Below, in pieces: positions 17,362 to 26,700 of a DNA stretch of 64,000 nt. Made by a program: the position numbers and the translations under genes. Every line of letters starts with the position of its first letter. The first letter of the stretch is position 1. The notes beneath the pieces were generated by a model. The model searched no databases and was not told the origin of the DNA. It saw nothing but the letters and a program-made list of their open reading frames with translations. The DNA is from G11 sp947167445 (lineage in GTDB: Bacteria > Bacillota > Clostridia > Lachnospirales > Lachnospiraceae), in NCBI GenBank assembly GCA_947167445.1, contig CAMVID010000005.1:116078-180077 (forward strand), read 5' to 3'.

Positions 17362-18983
17362 TCTTCTTCCTCCCTGTTCTTGAATTCCTGTTTTCTAAAA
17401 ATATGGCACTCATCCTTCAAAGTTGCATAAAACCTGTATCCCTCAACTCCCGCAATAATCAGAAGGGGAAGGGAGCAAATCAGGTATCTTCCTCTTGTTT
17501 CAAACAACATCTGAAACAGAATCACGCCGATACAGATAACCGTAAGATGAAAAGCAAAGGGCTGTCTGTTCCTTGCATAAAAGCTTACAAATCCCACACC
17601 CGCCATGCCGGTGAGCACAAAAATCCAAAGCCACTGGGCGTAGGTTTCATAATAATTATAATACTCTCCGTCTCCCCAGAAAATATTTCTTAAAAGTTCT
17701 TTCTTCGGATTGGCGGAAATATCCTCGTATTCTCCTGCGTAAAAGGCCGCAATTCCCTCCTTATACCAGGAAAAGGTACCGTCGTTGAATGTCATGGTAA
17801 GTTTCCTGTTCCAGAAGCTTAAATTGCCCCAAAAACCTCTGTCTCTCGTCCTTGTCATGAAGCTTTCTATTTCGGCGGCTCTTCTCTCGCTTCCGGGCCG
17901 TCCCGAATACTCACCAACCAAAAGTCCGCTGTCCACGGGATTGTTGGTTCCCATGTACTCTTCATTGGAGCCCATGTTAAGGTAGTAGGTCCAGGTTCCC
18001 TCCAGATCCTTGTCCGGTGTAAACCCTGCCACATTATATATATGTGCTTTGAGCCCCACATTTATTAATAAGAAGGCGACGATGACAGAAGCTATAAGCA
18101 CCGCCGTTTCAAGGATTCTGCCTTCTTTTTTGATGAGTCTCGCCACAAATTCCACCATTTCCACAATAACAATGGCAATAAGACAGGTGTAGGCCGTGGG
18201 CTTAATCATACCTGCCAAAATCCCCGTAAAGGCGTAAATGGCCGTAAATACATATTTAAAGAGGCCGTCCCTGGCCTTTGCTGCAAGATACACATAAAAG
18301 GTGATTATGGGCAACAGCATGCCTGCGGTGTCCGTGTAGAAAAAAAGCTTCCAGGGAGAAACGCAGATTAAGGCTGCATAAATTAGGAAAGCCACCACTG
18401 CAGGTCCAAACTTCCTGCTTAATTTCTTGGCTGTCAACACCGTAAAGAACCCCGCCAGGGAAATAATCACGCAGTTAACTTCTATAATAAAGAAGTCCGA
18501 CTGATACGGGAAATTTGGGAAAAACCGCATTAATCTCAGAATCAGCGAGCAAATGTAGGCTATGGGCACGTTGTTGGAGCAAAGAAGATAATACCATGTG
18601 CCCTCGTTTATGGAGATTCCCTCATTGATTCTAAGGCCCGAATACTGGGCATTTACGGGATCTGCCCAGCCCGTGACAAACACCAAAGACTTGCAAAGCT
18701 TGATATTTATGACTGTGATTACCACAAACGCCAAAGCCAGTGTCAGATTGAAAATAAGGTTGGTCTTTGGTGTTAAGGAGATACTGTCGATGGTTTTTGC
18801 CAAAAAGAAAAATACAATCGCCAACAAAAGTGCCGCAATAAAGAGCACCCAGTTAGGAACGATTGTATCCAGTTTATAGTAATCCGGGTAGTTGGCCTTA
18901 TTACCCAGGAAGATAATGGAGGCCAGCACCGGAAGGTAAAGCAGTATAAATATTATAGAAGCGGTTCGCTTAATTGCTGTCAT
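17358..18983 (-). CDS. Polytopic GT-C-like membrane protein, paralogue of the 8953 gene
   Basis: About 541 residues from the ATG at 18983, which has AGTAGG at a good distance; the longer frame begins at a TTG inside the stop region of the preceding gene. About 11 spans. Loop after the second-third span has GWADPVNAQYSGLRINEG (acidic). MIKPTAYTC, FYTDTAGML and FNDGTFSWYKEG match the 8953 protein. Likely moves a sugar from a polyprenyl-phosphate donor onto a glycan at the outer face. The lipoprotein stop (18991) lies within the ribosome-binding region, implying coupling. Family assignment is by shape and motifs only. Confidence 0.65.
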   Translation of the reverse strand: MTAIKRTASIIFILLYLPVLASIIFLGNKANYPDYYKLDTIVPNWVLFIAALLLAIVFFFLAKTIDSISLTPKTNLIFNLTLALAFVVITVINIKLCKSLVFVTGWADPVNAQYSGLRINEGISINEGTWYYLLCSNNVPIAYICSLILRLMRFFPNFPYQSDFFIIEVNCVIISLAGFFTVLTAKKLSRKFGPAVVAFLIYAALICVSPWKLFFYTDTAGMLLPIITFYVYLAAKARDGLFKYVFTAIYAFTGILAGMIKPTAYTCLIAIVIVEMVEFVARLIKKEGRILETAVLIASVIVAFLLINVGLKAHIYNVAGFTPDKDLEGTWTYYLNMGSNEEYMGTNNPVDSGLLVGEYSGRPGSERRAAEIESFMTRTRDRGFWGNLSFWNRKLTMTFNDGTFSWYKEGIAAFYAGEYEDISANPKKELLRNIFWGDGEYYNYYETYAQWLWIFVLTGMAGVGFVSFYARNRQPFAFHLTVICIGVILFQMLFETRGRYLICSLPLLIIAGVEGYRFYATLKDECHIFRKQEFKNREEEE

Positions 18984-18990
18984 GAACAAC

Positions 18991-19542
18991 CTACTTAATA
19001 TCAACGTCTATGTCGTCGATGGTATTTTCGCCTTTAATGGTAATGGAAATGGATTCCGTAAGGCCCGTTACATCTGTTGTGGACTCGGAATACAGGTCGC
19101 CGCCCTGGGTGTAAACCGCCCACTTAAGCTCATTCTTGTCTGTAGGCCAAATCACCTTACACTTTAAAGTATCGTCCTTCTTTACACCGCCAATGTTAAT
19201 CTGAGAACCATCGATGGGGTCTATAATAGCTATCATGCCAATGTCAACTGAGCAGGAGTTGGTGTAACTGAGGGCAACCTCAAAATATTCCACCGCATCT
19301 GCAAAGGGTGCCTGAGCGGCTTTCTTTGTGGGCTCGGCTGTAGGAGTAGGTGTGGGCTCCTCTGTAGGCTCGGGAGTGGGCTCCTTAGTAGGTTCCGGTG
19401 TGGGAGCCTCTGTGGGAGTGGGGGTAACTTCAGTCCACATCTCTTCTGCAGGCTCAATTACCTTCTCAGTTTTGCCACAGGCGGTAAGTAAAGCTGTGGT
19501 CATGCATAATATAACTAATGAGCTTAATAATCTCTTTTTCAT
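18991..19542 (-). CDS. Lipoprotein with Pro/Thr/Glu repeat stalk
   Basis: 183 residues from the ATG at 19542, chosen for its AGAGG site and because MKKRLLSSLVILCMTTALLT-A-C is a lipoprotein signal with the cysteine at about 22. A longer upstream frame runs into a terminator and promoter. Residues 36-72 are a repeat of the type EPTPEPTKEP, a rigid stalk or wall-spanning spacer. The remaining 110 residues are an extracellular beta-rich domain of unknown family with repeated Asp/Ile. It is the first gene of the exopolysaccharide operon, so it may help glycan export or attachment. That role is inferred from position only. Confidence 0.75.
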   Translation of the reverse strand: MKKRLLSSLVILCMTTALLTACGKTEKVIEPAEEMWTEVTPTPTEAPTPEPTKEPTPEPTEEPTPTPTAEPTKKAAQAPFADAVEYFEVALSYTNSCSVDIGMIAIIDPIDGSQINIGGVKKDDTLKCKVIWPTDKNELKWAVYTQGGDLYSESTTDVTGLTESISITIKGENTIDDIDVDIK

Positions 19543-19576
19543 TTCGTTCCTCTGTGTTTTTATATGTGTTTCTATT

Positions 19577-19605
19577 ATTGTACTTTTCTTCGGGATTTTT
19601 TTCAA
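19577..19605 (-). promoter_or_regulatory. Sigma-A promoter of the exopolysaccharide operon
   Basis: Minus strand TTGAAA (19600-19605), 17-nt spacer, TACAAT (19577-19582). It lies 35 nt upstream of the lipoprotein ATG and 9 nt beyond the preceding terminator. Confidence 0.75.
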
Positions 19606-19613
19606 CAGGAGAA

Positions 19614-19638
19614 GGGCCGAAGCATTTAGCTTCGGCCC
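19614..19638 (-). terminator. Terminator after the 789-aa surface protein
   Basis: Ten-bp perfect stem GGGCCGAAGC/GCTTCGGCCC with a 5-nt loop. The following tail is TTCTCCTGTT, poorer in U than usual. It separates the surface-protein array from the exopolysaccharide operon. Confidence 0.7.
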
Positions 19639-19670
19639 CTGGGGTTTATATAAGAGAAGGGAGAGTATAA

Positions 19671-22040
19671 TTACTTGGTAACTTTTTCTGCTTTCTTTTC
19701 CTGATGCTTCTTGTACATTGCGTATCCGGTAGCACCAAGGAGAAGGATTATCAGCCACCACCACCAGGAGATTGACTCTTCATTGATGGGTGCGTATGCA
19801 AGAGGTGCTTTTCCTTCGTTGATTGCTGTAACTTCAGGAGCTGTCTCCTCATCAAGTGCTGATGCAAGAGCTGTTCTTCCGTCGTTGATGTTGGTAAGTT
19901 CTTCTCCGGCTGCTCCTTCTGTAACCACTACTTCACCACCGGCTGCTCCGCCTGCTGCCTCGGTTGCTGCTGCACCGGGAGCTACTACTGTTCCGGCTCC
20001 ACCTGCTGCAGGAGCTGCGGGTGCTGCGGGAGCTGCGGGTGTAATAACATCTGCTACAACACCTGCTGCCACTGTAACATCACCTGTTGCATCTGTGGTT
20101 GTGGTCTCACCTGCGCCACCTGTTGCCGGAGCGGGGGTAAGAGCTGCAATCTTGTTATCACGAACAGTTCTGAGATCCTCAAGCTGTCCAACCATGTTGT
20201 CTCTTACGGTCTTAGCTGCTTCAAGCTTGGTCTTTGCTGTCTCAAGGCTTGCCTGTAAGGTTGCAACATCTTTAACGGTTGTATCGCCGATAGCCACCTG
20301 CTCAATACGTGTCTGTAACTCTACTACGTCAGCCTGAGCCTTCTCGAATGCTGTCTGTGCTGCTGCTGCCTTCTCAGCGATGCTTGCGTACTTAAGAGCA
20401 AGTGCTGCGGAATTTGCCAAGGCGTTTCTATAACCAAGCATTGTGTTTCTCTCGGTATCATCAAGGATCCAGTTTTTGTTATCAACCTTTATTACATTAT
20501 CTGTCTTGTAATCCAAGTCTTTGCCAATAACGAAGGGATCCTTGCCGCGTCCTCTGTTATCCTGTTTAGTAAGGAGAGCGATATTTCCTGAGTACCAGTT
20601 GTCGTTTCTAAGCTGTGTCTCAACTGTAAGCTCCTGCTTCTCACCATTAACAAGTTTGTAATACTTGTTATCCTCTTTTACGTAGCTGCTGCCTCCATAA
20701 GTTAATACGCCGTTTCCGTCATCCTGAAGATTTTCAATATCATGACCGTCTACAACCTGGTGCTCAGTCTTTTCGAAGATAACAAGTCCCTGCCATCTCC
20801 ACTGATCATTTGTAGTATTCTGATTCTGGAGCTTATAGTTAAGGTATAAGGTCTGCTCAACGCCGTCCTTTTCATATTTAACTTCGTAATAGTTTAAAAC
20901 ATCACCCTTTGTGCTGGCTTTTTGAGCATCGTCAGTCAAGAAGTTGCTGCCGGTGAATGTATTACGTTCAATACTGATAAATTTGCCGTCAGCAATTTCA
21001 GGAATATAGTAATACTGTATAACTGCTTGGAAGTATTCAACTATTCTGTCAGATCCGCTTCCGTACTTCTTGTCGTTCTCAAAGTCGGCTACCAGCTTAT
21101 CTTCGATATCCTTTAATTTCTGAATACCTTCATATTTAGCTTTTGCTGCTTCAGCTGCATTCTTAAGGTCTTCAGCCTGCTTTGCGAGTTCATCAACTCT
21201 TGCCTTAGCCTCAGCTGCTTCCTTGTCTGCTACGCCCTTATTGGTGTCAAATGCTGTAACGCTGTTGCCGATTCCGTTGGTTCCATTAACAAGTCTCTCG
21301 TACTCTTTTGTTGCTTCTTCAAGAGCATCATTTGCTTTGTTAAAGTCATCTTCAATCTTTGAAAGATCTGAAGCTGCCTTCTCTACTGCAGCATCTGTGG
21401 TTTTAACTGTATCTTCGATTGTATCGAAGACTTCATTTACTTCATCAACAGAGCCTGCGTCATCAAGTTCCACTGCCTTTTCATTAACGAGGGTCTGTGC
21501 ATCATTTACTGTAGTTGTCATTTCGTTAGCAATTTTCTCAGCCTGGGTCTGAAGAGAAGCTGCCTCATTAGCTTTATCCACTGTAATATCAGCCTGCTTG
21601 TTAGCCTCAACCACTTCTGACTGAGCGATTTCTGCGAATCCTTCAGCTATGCCAAGAACGCCTGCTGCCTTCTCGATGTCAGTCTCAGGAGCGTCAACTA
21701 CAACGTTACCTTCCATGTGAGCTTCCATTCCATCGCCAAGAGCTTCAGCTGCTTCTTTAACTTCTTCTGATATTCCTTCAGCTTTTGCTTCCTCTACAGC
21801 TACCACTGCAGAAGCTTCAGCCTCCTTGACATCCTTCCAAGCCTCATCAGCCTGCTCCTGTGCTGCGTCAGCAACGCCGTTCTCCACATCATTGTGAATA
21901 GGCATTGTATTGTTTTCGGGTTCAGGAGTAGCTTCCGGCTCAGCTGCCAAAGCTGTTATGGGCTGGCTGGCCATAGCCAGTGATAATCCAATTGTTAAAG
22001 CCTTAATAACTTTCTTGTTTACTAATTTCTTATTCATCAT
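19671..22040 (-). CDS. Large secreted coiled-coil surface protein, paralogue 1 (789 aa)
   Basis: Signal peptide at about 1-32 (KALTIGLSLAMASQPITALA). Residues about 45-320 are Ala/Glu/Lys/Val-rich, predicted long coiled coils. The core, shared with the three larger proteins, has YYYIPEIADGKFISIE, LNYKLQNQ and GLVIFEKTEH, then RNDNWYSGNIALL. A second coiled coil follows (about 560-640), then an Ala/Pro/Gly/Thr linker, two degenerate copies of the motif INDGRTALA / INEGKAPLA, and the tail SWWWWLIILLLGATGYAMY-KK, a membrane anchor with positive end. No LPXTG sorting site is visible. It probably forms a rod-like surface structure. Not a family I recognise. Unlike the other three, no small 101-aa gene precedes it. 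Confidence 0.75.
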   Translation of the reverse strand: MMNKKLVNKKVIKALTIGLSLAMASQPITALAAEPEATPEPENNTMPIHNDVENGVADAAQEQADEAWKDVKEAEASAVVAVEEAKAEGISEEVKEAAEALGDGMEAHMEGNVVVDAPETDIEKAAGVLGIAEGFAEIAQSEVVEANKQADITVDKANEAASLQTQAEKIANEMTTTVNDAQTLVNEKAVELDDAGSVDEVNEVFDTIEDTVKTTDAAVEKAASDLSKIEDDFNKANDALEEATKEYERLVNGTNGIGNSVTAFDTNKGVADKEAAEAKARVDELAKQAEDLKNAAEAAKAKYEGIQKLKDIEDKLVADFENDKKYGSGSDRIVEYFQAVIQYYYIPEIADGKFISIERNTFTGSNFLTDDAQKASTKGDVLNYYEVKYEKDGVEQTLYLNYKLQNQNTTNDQWRWQGLVIFEKTEHQVVDGHDIENLQDDGNGVLTYGGSSYVKEDNKYYKLVNGEKQELTVETQLRNDNWYSGNIALLTKQDNRGRGKDPFVIGKDLDYKTDNVIKVDNKNWILDDTERNTMLGYRNALANSAALALKYASIAEKAAAAQTAFEKAQADVVELQTRIEQVAIGDTTVKDVATLQASLETAKTKLEAAKTVRDNMVGQLEDLRTVRDNKIAALTPAPATGGAGETTTTDATGDVTVAAGVVADVITPAAPAAPAAPAAGGAGTVVAPGAAATEAAGGAAGGEVVVTEGAAGEELTNINDGRTALASALDEETAPEVTAINEGKAPLAYAPINEESISWWWWLIILLLGATGYAMYKKHQEKKAEKVTK

Positions 22041-22361
22041 GTGCCCTTCTCCTTTTCTCCTTTTGTATTTAGGAAATGTTCTGTCTTATGTTTTGTATAT
22101 CGGTCCGGTCAGGATTTTCTTTACCTCCTTAACCCTTTCACTTATAAAGACATGTGGCTCAAACGCTGAGGTTCACTGGATTTTGCCCAAAAATGCTACT
22201 TGTAGTTTACATTTAATTTCTACATATATTATACCACTCCATCATGCCTTAAAGAAATCTTAAAGAAATCCCTAACTTTTTCTTCCGGTTTGGTATGTTA
22301 TGATGCAAGCGTAATAAATGTTACAGAAATGTTACAAAATTATTACGAGAGGAGAGTAACA
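22041..22361. other. Divergent intergenic region with a shrunken copy of the array promoter motif
   Basis: 321 nt without a gene. A TATAAT box (22228-22233, minus strand, weak -35) could drive the 789-aa gene with a leader of about 180 nt. At 22144-22162 the minus strand reads TTGAGCC-ACAT-GTCTTTAT, the same two boxes found upstream of the small genes but with the 18-nt spacer cut to 4 nt. An AAGGAGG follows with no usable ATG behind it. At 22249-22270 TTAAAGAAATC is repeated in tandem. The gap may be the remnant of a lost small gene. Confidence 0.5.
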
Positions 22362-22991
22362 ATGAAGAAGACTACATTAACAATCTTATTTGCATCTGTA
22401 ATGATGCTGGCTCTGATTGGATGCGGAACAAAAAAAGACGAGGCCGCTTCCGATCCCTGGGAGGAAACTACTGTAGCTGAGGAGAAGGTTCCTGATGCAT
22501 CAGAGACAACTTCTGCAAAAACAGAAGAATCTCAAACAGTAGAATCTCAGACAGAAGCGGCCGAAACAGAAGCAATCGGTGAAACGCCTGTTGCATTGTC
22601 TGATGACAGTTTTGCATATAATGGAAAAATCATTTCAGTAAAAGACGATCTTCAGACCATCCTTGACAACCTTGGAGCCGGTGAGGGCAGACCCTCCGAT
22701 CAGGAAGGCGTGATTTGCTACGATATCGGAACTGATGCTGTCAGTGTTTTTACCAAAGAGACTGACGGGAAAGAGGAACTTACACAGATCACAGTTCACG
22801 ATAAGACTGCAAGAACCGCAAAGGGCGTCGGCGTTGGAAGTACTGAGGATGAAGTAAGAAATGCTTACGGCGAACCCAATGATGAGGTAGTTGAGGGAGC
22901 TAAGCTTTTAACATACGAGTTTGAAGGCTATTCCATTTTATTTGCATTCAATGATAACGTAGCCGCAATATCCTATTTTATTTCAAAGTAA
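22362..22991 (+). CDS. Lipoprotein with SmpA/OmlA-like C-terminal domain, copy 1
   Basis: 209 residues from the ATG at 22362, which has GGAGAG just upstream; the longer frame lacks a signal. Lipoprotein signal with cysteine in LALIGC-G at about residue 19-21. Residues 25-75 are Glu/Thr/Ala-rich and likely a flexible stalk. The rest is a compact domain: FAYNGKIISVKDDLQTILDN, then GVGVGSTEDEVRNAYGEPND, a motif like the lipoprotein fold of SmpA/OmlA or BLIP. It is about half identical to the next gene by eye. Both are on the plus strand inside an otherwise minus-strand array of surface proteins, so they may have been inserted there. Role unknown. Confidence 0.75.
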   Translation: MKKTTLTILFASVMMLALIGCGTKKDEAASDPWEETTVAEEKVPDASETTSAKTEESQTVESQTEAAETEAIGETPVALSDDSFAYNGKIISVKDDLQTILDNLGAGEGRPSDQEGVICYDIGTDAVSVFTKETDGKEELTQITVHDKTARTAKGVGVGSTEDEVRNAYGEPNDEVVEGAKLLTYEFEGYSILFAFNDNVAAISYFISK

Positions 22992-23015
22992 TTCAAACGA
23001 GGGGAGAATTATAAT

Positions 23016-23678
23016 ATGAAGAAACGAATTTTAGCATTAACTTTTGCATCAGCAATGGTGCTTTCAATTGTAGGATGTGGAAGCACATCCTCTGAGGCAG
23101 GGAAAACTGATTTGTTTGAAACTGCCGAAACCACTGAAACAACCGAAGATAAACCAGCCTTGGAAAGCGAAGATACTATTAAAACCGATGATCTCGGAGC
23201 TGAAAGCAACATCGAAACCGACGAGATTTCCCAAAAGGAAACTGCCGATTCTGAAGTGAACAGCGACCTTGAGCCCAATTCCTTCATGTATGACGGCAAA
23301 ATTATTTCAATTCTCGGAGACCTCCAGACAACTCTGGATGACCTCGGTGCAGACAAGAAGGCCGACGGCGATGTAACCGGCGAGCACATCTACACCAACG
23401 GCAAAGATGACATTGAAGTAGTTGCCCGTGAAGTTGAGGGCAAGGAAGAGTTATCTCAGATCATCATTCACGACAAATCAGTGAAGACCTCCAGAGGAAT
23501 CGCTGTGGGGGATACTGAGGATGATATCCATGATAAATATGGTGATCCTAATGATGTTATTCCTGTAGATTCACTGATTCTTAACTACAACTTTGACGGA
23601 TGCTCAATTATGTTTACAATTGACGGAACCGAAATTTCATCAATCGCTTACATGAAGAAAGCTCCCGTAGAAGAATAG
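23016..23678 (+). CDS. Lipoprotein with SmpA/OmlA-like C-terminal domain, copy 2
   Basis: 220 residues. Lipoprotein signal MKKRILALTFASAMVLSIVG-C, a Thr/Glu-rich stalk of about 55 residues, then FMYDGKIISILGDLQTTLDD and GIAVGDTEDDIHDKYGDPND, the same domain order as copy 1. It starts 25 nt after copy 1 with an ACGAGGGGAG ribosome binding site, so the pair is one operon and a tandem duplication. The shared C-terminal half is more alike than the stalks, suggesting the stalk is free to vary. It ends before a two-way terminator. Role unknown; surface exposure is inferred from the lipobox. Confidence 0.75.
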   Translation: MKKRILALTFASAMVLSIVGCGSTSSEAGKTDLFETAETTETTEDKPALESEDTIKTDDLGAESNIETDEISQKETADSEVNSDLEPNSFMYDGKIISILGDLQTTLDDLGADKKADGDVTGEHIYTNGKDDIEVVAREVEGKEELSQIIIHDKSVKTSRGIAVGDTEDDIHDKYGDPNDVIPVDSLILNYNFDGCSIMFTIDGTEISSIAYMKKAPVEE

Positions 23679-23703
23679 AACAAGCATATGTGAGTATCAA
23701 AAA

Positions 23704-23729
23704 GGCGGCGCCGGATTATTCCGACGCCG
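23704..23729. terminator. Two-way terminator between the lipoproteins and paralogue 2
   Basis: Stem GGCG..GGAT/ATTCC..CGCC. On the minus strand it is followed by CTTTTTGAT, and on the plus strand by TCTTGCTTATT. The hairpin is nearly the same as at 27580 and 31843, so terminators were copied with the surface-protein genes. Confidence 0.75.
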
Positions 23730-23751
23730 TCTTGCTTATTACTTATTAGTA

Positions 23752-26700
23752 TTAGTTGGTTGTCTTCTCATCTTTCTTGTTGTGGAACTTTCTATACATT
23801 GTATAGCCTGCTCCGCCAAGAACTGCGATGATAAGTAACCACCACCATGAAAGTGTCTCTTCACTGACAGGTGCTGCTGCAAGAGCTGTCTTGCCATCAT
23901 CAATGTTTTCTGTAGCCTGCTCAGTCTGAGCCTCAGGAACTGCATCTGAAAGAGCTGTCCTCTGTTCAGTAAGAGTAACTGTGTTATCCTCTGCTACTGC
24001 AGCTGCTGCGGGAGCGCCTGCTCCTCCGGGAGCTGCTACGAACATTGCAGGTGCTGCTGCAAGAGGTGTTTCTGCACCGGGAATAACAACTGTTGCACCG
24101 GGAGTAGTTGTTGCACCGCCTTCACCACCGGTCTCTCCACCGCCCTCACCTGAAGGAGCGGGTGTAAGAGCTGTGATTCTCTGAGCGCGCTGTCCATCGA
24201 GTGTTCTAAGATTCTCAAGGAGCTGATCTCTTGCTGCCTTAGCAGTTGCAAGTTCAGTCTCAGCTGTTTCAAGTCTGTTTCTAAGGCCTGCAAGAATGTT
24301 ATCCTTCTTGCTGAAGCTAATCTGTTCAATGAGGCCCTTAAGTGTTTCAACTTCGCCTTCAGCCGCCTTAACCTTCGCTTCGGCAGTATTAACAGCTGCG
24401 ATAGCTGCATCATACTGGCCAATCTTATTCTTAGCTTCATTAATCTTGTTAACAAGAGCTTCTGACTTAGCTGTATCCTTTACGGTAGCAGCCTTATTGC
24501 CATTCTGGCTCTTACCATCGGTCTTATAGTCGGCAACGAATGCGTTATTGTTATTCTTGTCAACCTTTATTGAAATGACATCGCCTGAATACCAGTTGTC
24601 GTTTCTGTACTCCTTGTGAGATGTCTCCTCTTCTACAGCCCAGGATTCTGTGTAAGTAACCTGATTCTGCTTGGTGGTAACGGTCTTAAGGATATAATCA
24701 AGAGCAGCGTAACCATAAACAGGAATCATTTTAGGTGCAGTATTAGTTTTTACGATTCTTGAATTGATTATGGTTCTTGTTTCTTTAAGGTAATCTGAGC
24801 TTGAAGCTGCATTTCTAACAGCTGCTTCAGCAAAAAGCTTAGCTGATGTTTCGTCAGTTACCTGTGTAGAAATGTCTACTGTCTTTTGCGCTGTCTGGTT
24901 GTTCTTGGTGTCATATTTGAGCACAATGTATCCGTCATAATAGTCTTTTTTCCCAACCCTTCGCGTAATAGGTGCGTAATTTTCATAACCATTGTAATTA
25001 TATTTGGTCTTATCAATAGTATTTATGGCGTTCGAAACGTCCTCATCCCACTGATCATCAATTCCCGCATCGAAAATGTGACCAATCGCTCCAAAATACT
25101 GTGACCCTTCTATGTCAACACGTTGTCTGAAGCTTGAACCATATGTAACTTCAACATCATATCCGGTTATTTCAGTTCCTTCTTTAGAACCCTCTTCAAC
25201 CTTAAATCCGTAATCCTCAGCTTTTGCATTATCGGGAATAACGTGAGTATTGTTATATTCCTTGCCGGCTATAATGACAGTCATGTTGTCTCTAAGACCG
25301 GAAATTATACCCTGAATCTGAGTAAGATACTCTGCCTTAGCATCCTCTACATCTTCTGTATAATCCTTCTCATCCATAGCATCAAGCTGGCGGCCCCAAT
25401 AGTTTGTAGTAGTAATATCATTGGTGACAGTCTTTGTGATACGTCCGTCCTTGTATTCATAGGAAACCTTTTCCGTATTCTCGAGGACATCTGTCTCATC
25501 CTTTTCTACGTCAAATGTTACTTCTGCAAGATTAACCTTTGCTGAATCAACTATTCTGTCACTTGTAGTCTTCTCACCATTCTGTTTAAGAACTGTGTAT
25601 GAACCGTCTGCGTTCTTGAAGTAGAACTTGCCGTCCTTGAATAAGGTAAGCTTGGAGTCGTTCTCACCAAACTTAACCTCTGTTCCGTTTTCAGCTGTAA
25701 TGGAAATACCATTATCTATATCCTGGTTCTCAAGAACTGTATGCTCAGTCTTTTCAAAGATTACAATGCCCTTGTAACCATCCTTTTTGTTCTCGTTAGC
25801 AGTTTTATAGTTGAGTTTTACAGTCTTTTCAACGCCATCAGCATCCTTATAAGTTACAACGAAGTAACGAAGAACATCTCCTTTGGTGGATTTATTGTTA
25901 GGATTTGTTGTATCGCCATCGTAATAGTAGTCGCCGCCTTCAACATTCGCAGCTTCAACCTTAACAAATGTTCCGCCAAGAACTTCAGGAACATAGTAAG
26001 TCTGAACAATAGCTTTAAATAAGTTTCTGTAGGTGGCTTTAACTTTGCTATCTTTTTCTTCGATTTTTTCGATGCTAACATCTTTGACTTCGCCATTGCC
26101 GGTTCCATATTCGGCTTTGCCGTTTGCTGCAATAACATTCTCAAGCGCTGCAATGTAGCCATATCCGCTCTGCTTATAGTTCTTCTCAGCAGTTGCAAGG
26201 TTATTTTTGAGAACTTCAAGGCTTGCTTCCATGTCAGCAACTTCCTTTTCGTCCTCTGCATATAATGATGCGAGCTCATCTGATAAGCCCTCTGCGCCCT
26301 TGGCATCAGAATATCCTAATGCCTTAAGAGCATTGGCCTTAGCTGTATTAAGTGCATCAACCTTGTCATTGAATGCCTTTAATGCAGTCTCATACTGCTC
26401 AGCAAGACTGTTAAACTCGTCTTCCTTAACCTCAAGTTCTTTCTTAGCTGTGTTAACAGCCTCTTCTGCGTCGTCAACTGCTTTATCAGCATCATTTACT
26501 GCGTTTTCAGCATCTGTGTAAGCACTGTTTACGGCACCGATTGAATTTGCACCGGAAATCTTTGAAGATGCTTCTTCCACTGCTTCATTTGCAGACTCAA
26601 GCTTCTCTGAAAGGCTTTGAGTCTCTTTCTCTTTATCGCCAAAAACTGCTTCTTCTACATCCTTAACAGGTTTCTCAACATTCTCTTCCGCTGTAGCTAC

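Noticed and set aside
19711..20337. Long plus-strand frame opposite paralogue 1
   Set aside because: A by-product of the Ala/Pro-rich linker codons; no signals, and the minus-strand frame matches three relatives.
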